Part shown: positions 5,124 to 7,444 of the stretch, one piece after another
Position numbering within the stretch: the first letter of the stretch is position 1
Layout of the letters: each line of letters begins with the position of its first letter
Source of the DNA: an uncultured Lachnospiraceae bacterium
GTDB lineage: Bacteria; Bacillota; Clostridia; Lachnospirales; Lachnospiraceae
NCBI GenBank assembly: GCA_934351765.1
Contig: CAKRJM010000109.1
Location: 1 to 7,444 of the forward strand
Direction: 5' to 3'
DNA length: 7,444 bases
The notes under the pieces: model-generated
What the model saw: the letters and a program-made list of their open reading frames with translations, nothing else
What the model was told of the DNA's origin: nothing
Database searches by the model: none
Position numbers and translations under genes: made by a program

Positions 5124-7222
5124 AGGATCCGACGGCACATACCTATACCATTGTCGGAATCATGAACCGGACGAGAATGGAGGATGTTACCTATGCAGGG
5201 TATCTGGCGGTGACAAAGCTGGATGTGGATGTGCTTCCGGCAGAGGAGACCGTGGATGCGGCAGTTCAGATGAAGCATCTGGATAAGAATATGTATGCGT
5301 GGAGTGATGGACTGGCAGAGGAGCTTGGAGTCCTGAACGGGAATAATACTACACTGTTAGCTTATTCCATGATTTCCGGAAATTCCGGTATCGTCCATAT
5401 GCTCAATCTGCTGAAATGGATCATGATGCTCATTGTGGCAGCGGGCTCGGTGGCCGTGATCTACAGTTCCTTTTCTATTTCTATTTCGGAACGAGGCCGG
5501 TATCTGGGAATGCTGGCCAGTGTAGGAGCCACACGGAAGCAGAAACGGGATTCAGTCCTTACAGAGGCAGCTTTATTGGGGATCATCGGGATTCCTCTGG
5601 GACTGCTTTTGGGCTATCTGGGCGTTTTTGTTGTTACAAAATGTATTCAGGGGCTGATCGGTGACATGCTGAATTACGGTATGGACATGGAGACTGTTTC
5701 CATGCGGGTGATCGTATCCTGGCCGGCCATTGCCGGTGCGGTGATCCTGGCAGCGGTGACGATCTTTGTCTCTGCATGGATCCCGGCGGCACGTGCATCA
5801 AGGATCACACCGGTCGAGGCAATCCGACAGAACCGCGATATTAAGCTGAGCAGAAAACAGGTGACGACCTCAAAGCTGACCAGGAAGCTGTTTGGCTTCG
5901 AAGGAGAACTGGCTCTTAAGAATTTAAAGAGGAATAAGAAGCGCTATCGCGCAACGGTCATCTCCCTGATCTTTTGTATTGCCCTGTATTTAAGTGTGAG
6001 CTCCTTCACGGAATATCTGAAGGGCGCATACCAGATGGCCTCCGGACTTGAGACGGCCAACTATCCGGATTACAGCGTATCGATCTATGAACCGGAGAAG
6101 AAAGAGCAGGAGAAGCTCATTGAAAAGATCCGAAATCTTTCCGGATATGCGGAGATGGAAGTGACCGATTTCATGAACTACAATTTTTATCCATCCGCCG
6201 AAGCATTGGATCCGGAGGTGCGGAAGGAGGCAGTGCTTGGCGGTGAAACGCAAACGGGAGGGAAACAGGAGGAAACAATCGCATTTAATCTTCAGGTCAT
6301 TGGATTGGATGATCAAAGCATGGAAGCCTATGTGAAAAAGACCGGTGCGGACGGGGAACTGTTAAAACAGGGCGGCGCGATCCTGATCAACAGGCGTATG
6401 GATATAAAGGAAGGACGGCGTGCCTGGAAGCAGACCTGGAGCCTGAAAAAGGGAGATACACTGACAGGAGATTTCTGGTTCGTGGAGTATTTTGAGGATG
6501 CTGAGAAGGAGTCGGAGGAAAAGCTGGCATCGATCAGCATTCCGGTGGCAGGAGTGACCGATGAACTGCCGTTGGGAGGAAGCTACAGTGGTGATATCAA
6601 TACTGTTACTATGTATACAACTATGGAAACTGCCCTGAAGCTTCGAACCCAGAAGGCAGTCATGGAAAATACGGAGATCAGTGAAAGCTGTCAGATTTAT
6701 CTGACAGCGGAAAATAAGGAGATCCTGGGCGAAGGACTCAATGAGCTGGATGAAAACCGGAATCTGTATGTGTATGATGCCACCGGTGCCTTGGAGCAGT
6801 TTCAGAATATGCTGCTGCTTATGAATGTGTTCGTTTACGGATTCATTATTCTGACAGCGCTGATCTGTATTACCAGTATTTTCAATACGATTTCCACCAG
6901 CATGGCGCTGCGGAAACGGGAATATGCCATGCTCCAGTCTGTTGGCATGGATCCGAAGCGGTTCCGTCGTATGATCACCTACGAAAGCTTCTTTTATGGC
7001 TTGAAGGCGCTGATGTGGGGACTGCCCATCGGAATCGCCCTGATGTATCTGATCTATCGCAGTGTTTCAGAGGCGTTAGATATCGGCTTCTACGTTCTGT
7101 GGAATCAGGTGTTCATTGCTGTCGTGAGCGTTCTGGCAGTGGTTGGAATTACTATGCGCTATTCCTCGCGGAAGATTAAAAAAGCCAATATTGTGGAGAC
7201 ACTGAAAGAAGAAAATGTGTGA
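5006..7222 (+). CDS. C-terminal fragment of the FtsX-like permease
   Basis: This frame is open from a TTG at 5006, but its first 11 residues are out-of-frame noise and genuine permease sequence begins near 5039. A separate product is conceivable from ATG 5078 (714 residues), which has AGGA at 5064-5067 ten bases upstream. It would lack TM1 and part of the first extracytoplasmic domain. In the frame from 5006, the FtsX core SERGRYLGMLASVGATRKQK is at 161-180 and WIPAARASRITPVEAIR at 258-274. The second-half counterparts are LALKNLKRNKKR at 302-313 and ALRKREYAMLQSVGMDPKRF at 634-653. The paired cores show the internal duplication. The frame ends at TGA 7220-7222. Confidence 0.75.
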   Translation: MEAGRSGDTGSGCQLVSGDQETEAMELPSYYNYSEGEILKDPTAHTYTIVGIMNRTRMEDVTYAGYLAVTKLDVDVLPAEETVDAAVQMKHLDKNMYAWSDGLAEELGVLNGNNTTLLAYSMISGNSGIVHMLNLLKWIMMLIVAAGSVAVIYSSFSISISERGRYLGMLASVGATRKQKRDSVLTEAALLGIIGIPLGLLLGYLGVFVVTKCIQGLIGDMLNYGMDMETVSMRVIVSWPAIAGAVILAAVTIFVSAWIPAARASRITPVEAIRQNRDIKLSRKQVTTSKLTRKLFGFEGELALKNLKRNKKRYRATVISLIFCIALYLSVSSFTEYLKGAYQMASGLETANYPDYSVSIYEPEKKEQEKLIEKIRNLSGYAEMEVTDFMNYNFYPSAEALDPEVRKEAVLGGETQTGGKQEETIAFNLQVIGLDDQSMEAYVKKTGADGELLKQGGAILINRRMDIKEGRRAWKQTWSLKKGDTLTGDFWFVEYFEDAEKESEEKLASISIPVAGVTDELPLGGSYSGDINTVTMYTTMETALKLRTQKAVMENTEISESCQIYLTAENKEILGEGLNELDENRNLYVYDATGALEQFQNMLLLMNVFVYGFIILTALICITSIFNTISTSMALRKREYAMLQSVGMDPKRFRRMITYESFFYGLKALMWGLPIGIALMYLIYRSVSEALDIGFYVLWNQVFIAVVSVLAVVGITMRYSSRKIKKANIVETLKEENV

Positions 7223-7236
7223 TCAGAAATGTGTGA
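7213..7236 (+). repeat. Short direct repeat across the permease stop codon
   Basis: AAATGTGTGA occurs at 7213-7222 and again at 7227-7236, a 14-bp period. The first copy contains the permease stop codon. It may be a small tandem duplication and has no evident function. Confidence 0.45.
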
Positions 7237-7288
7237 ATCCAGAAAAACAGCATACAGACAACAAAGAATAAGAAGCAATCCACGAAAG

Positions 7289-7326
7289 AAACAGGAGCCA
7301 GGCAATCATAAGCCTGGCTCCTGTTT
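7289..7326. terminator. 15-bp perfect stem-loop downstream of the permease
   Basis: AAACAGGAGCCAGGC (7289-7303) and GCCTGGCTCCTGTTT (7312-7326) are perfect reverse complements around the 8-base loop AATCATAA. It begins 66 bp after the permease stop. On the + strand only three T's follow before GGGTGGG. On the - strand the stem ends in CTGTTT followed by CTTTCG. It probably ends the transporter transcript and may act in both directions, stopping any transcript that enters from the right. Confidence 0.75.
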
Positions 7327-7421
7327 GGGTGGGTGCGCCTAGCGGTACACGTTTCTAAGTATGACGGACGGCATGCCGTCTGTCTGTGGTAAAAGGGAAA
7401 TCCACCCGCCTATTTTAGAAA
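7327..7421. other. Non-coding segment rich in nested inverted repeats
   Basis: No open frame of note exists from 7223 to the window end. This part holds several pairings: GTG-C-GCC/GGT-A-CAC (7333-7350, one C-A mismatch, loop TAGC); a 9-bp hairpin GACGGACGG/CCGTCTGTC (7363-7371 with 7376-7384, loop CATG, one G-T pair); GTGG/CCAC (7386-7389 with 7402-7405); and an enclosing 7-bp pair TTTCTAA/TTAGAAA (7352-7358 with 7415-7421). GGGTGG (7327-7332) could compete for CCACCC (7402-7407). This could be a structured RNA, on either strand, or a copy of a dispersed intergenic repeat. I recognise no family. Confidence 0.35.
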
Positions 7422-7444
7422 AAACCGGCAGATGTTATCCATAC

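Larger units (their letters stand above)
4569..7222 (+). pseudogene. FtsX-like ABC permease interrupted by a -1 frameshift
   Basis: Two overlapping frames together encode one permease. The first is coherent from 4569 to about 5039, ending WKLGDQVTLDL. The second is coherent from about 5039 onward. Adding one G in CTGG at 5037-5040 would give GDQVTLDL followed by GCQLVSGDQETEAMEL and a continuous 884-residue protein. The restored protein would have TM1 at 19-41; an extracytoplasmic domain at about 42-282; TM2-4 at about 283-306, 330-358 and 386-408; TM5 at about 460-480; a second extracytoplasmic domain to about 745; and TM6-8 at about 748-774, 806-831 and 846-862. This is a duplicated FtsX architecture, unlike BceB, which has ten segments. 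It is the membrane partner of the upstream ATPase. No slippery heptamer is seen, so programmed shifting is unlikely. A recent mutation or a sequence error remain open. Confidence 0.82.

Noticed and set aside
7333..7350. GTGCGCC seven bases after a terminator-like hairpin, resembling the 5' end (GUGYG) and insertion habit of group IIC introns
   Set aside because: The match is only a few bases. The GGTGAGAGTCCC-like stretch usual near the start of such introns is absent in the next 100 bases, and no domain V or reverse transcriptase is visible before the window ends. Sequence past 7444 would settle it.

Overview
The window reads as chromosomal DNA of a Gram-positive, moderate-GC Firmicute. A clostridial, Lachnospiraceae-like genome is my best inference, from strong AGGAGG-type ribosome binding sites, sigma-A-like promoters, RadA preceded by another gene's 3' end, and an ABC ATPase plus FtsX-like permease pair typical of gut Clostridia. 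No rRNA, tRNA, CRISPR array, transposase or integrase is visible.

Region 1 (1-2413, + strand): the last 22 codons of an unidentified upstream gene, then a strong GC-rich hairpin, then radA (recombination and repair ATPase). A Cof-type HAD phosphatase follows 18 bp after radA and is probably co-transcribed with it. A stem-loop at 2465-2501 ends this unit. It also serves the convergent gene arriving from the right.

Region 2 (2547-3602, - strand): a single gene for a seven-bladed beta-propeller of the lactonase / 6-phosphogluconolactonase (YbhE) family. It has its own near-consensus promoter, TTAACA-N17-TATGAT.

Region 3 (3603-3840): a divergent intergenic region. The right-hand promoter has an extended -10 and no usable -35. 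In place of the -35 lies a cluster of TGTCA half-sites: one perfect inverted repeat with a 4-bp spacer, and one pair of direct repeats in 7-4-7 geometry ending exactly 10 bp before the -10. This is the layout of an OmpR/PhoB-family activated promoter, so a two-component regulator encoded elsewhere probably controls the transporter.

Region 4 (3841-7222, + strand): an ABC ATPase overlaps by 4 bp (ATGA) with a large FtsX/MacB-like permease of eight membrane segments and two extracytoplasmic domains. As given, the permease is split by a -1 frameshift near 5040. Adding one base there would give a continuous 884-residue protein. It is either a recent pseudogene, a phase-variable or strain-specific lesion, or a sequencing error.

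Region 5 (7223-7444): no gene. It holds a 15-bp perfect hairpin (a probable terminator) followed by about 95 bases rich in nested inverted repeats, which could be a structured RNA or a dispersed intergenic repeat.

Overall this is mostly ordinary core and transporter DNA. The regulated promoter, the broken permease and the structured 3' segment are the items worth following up.
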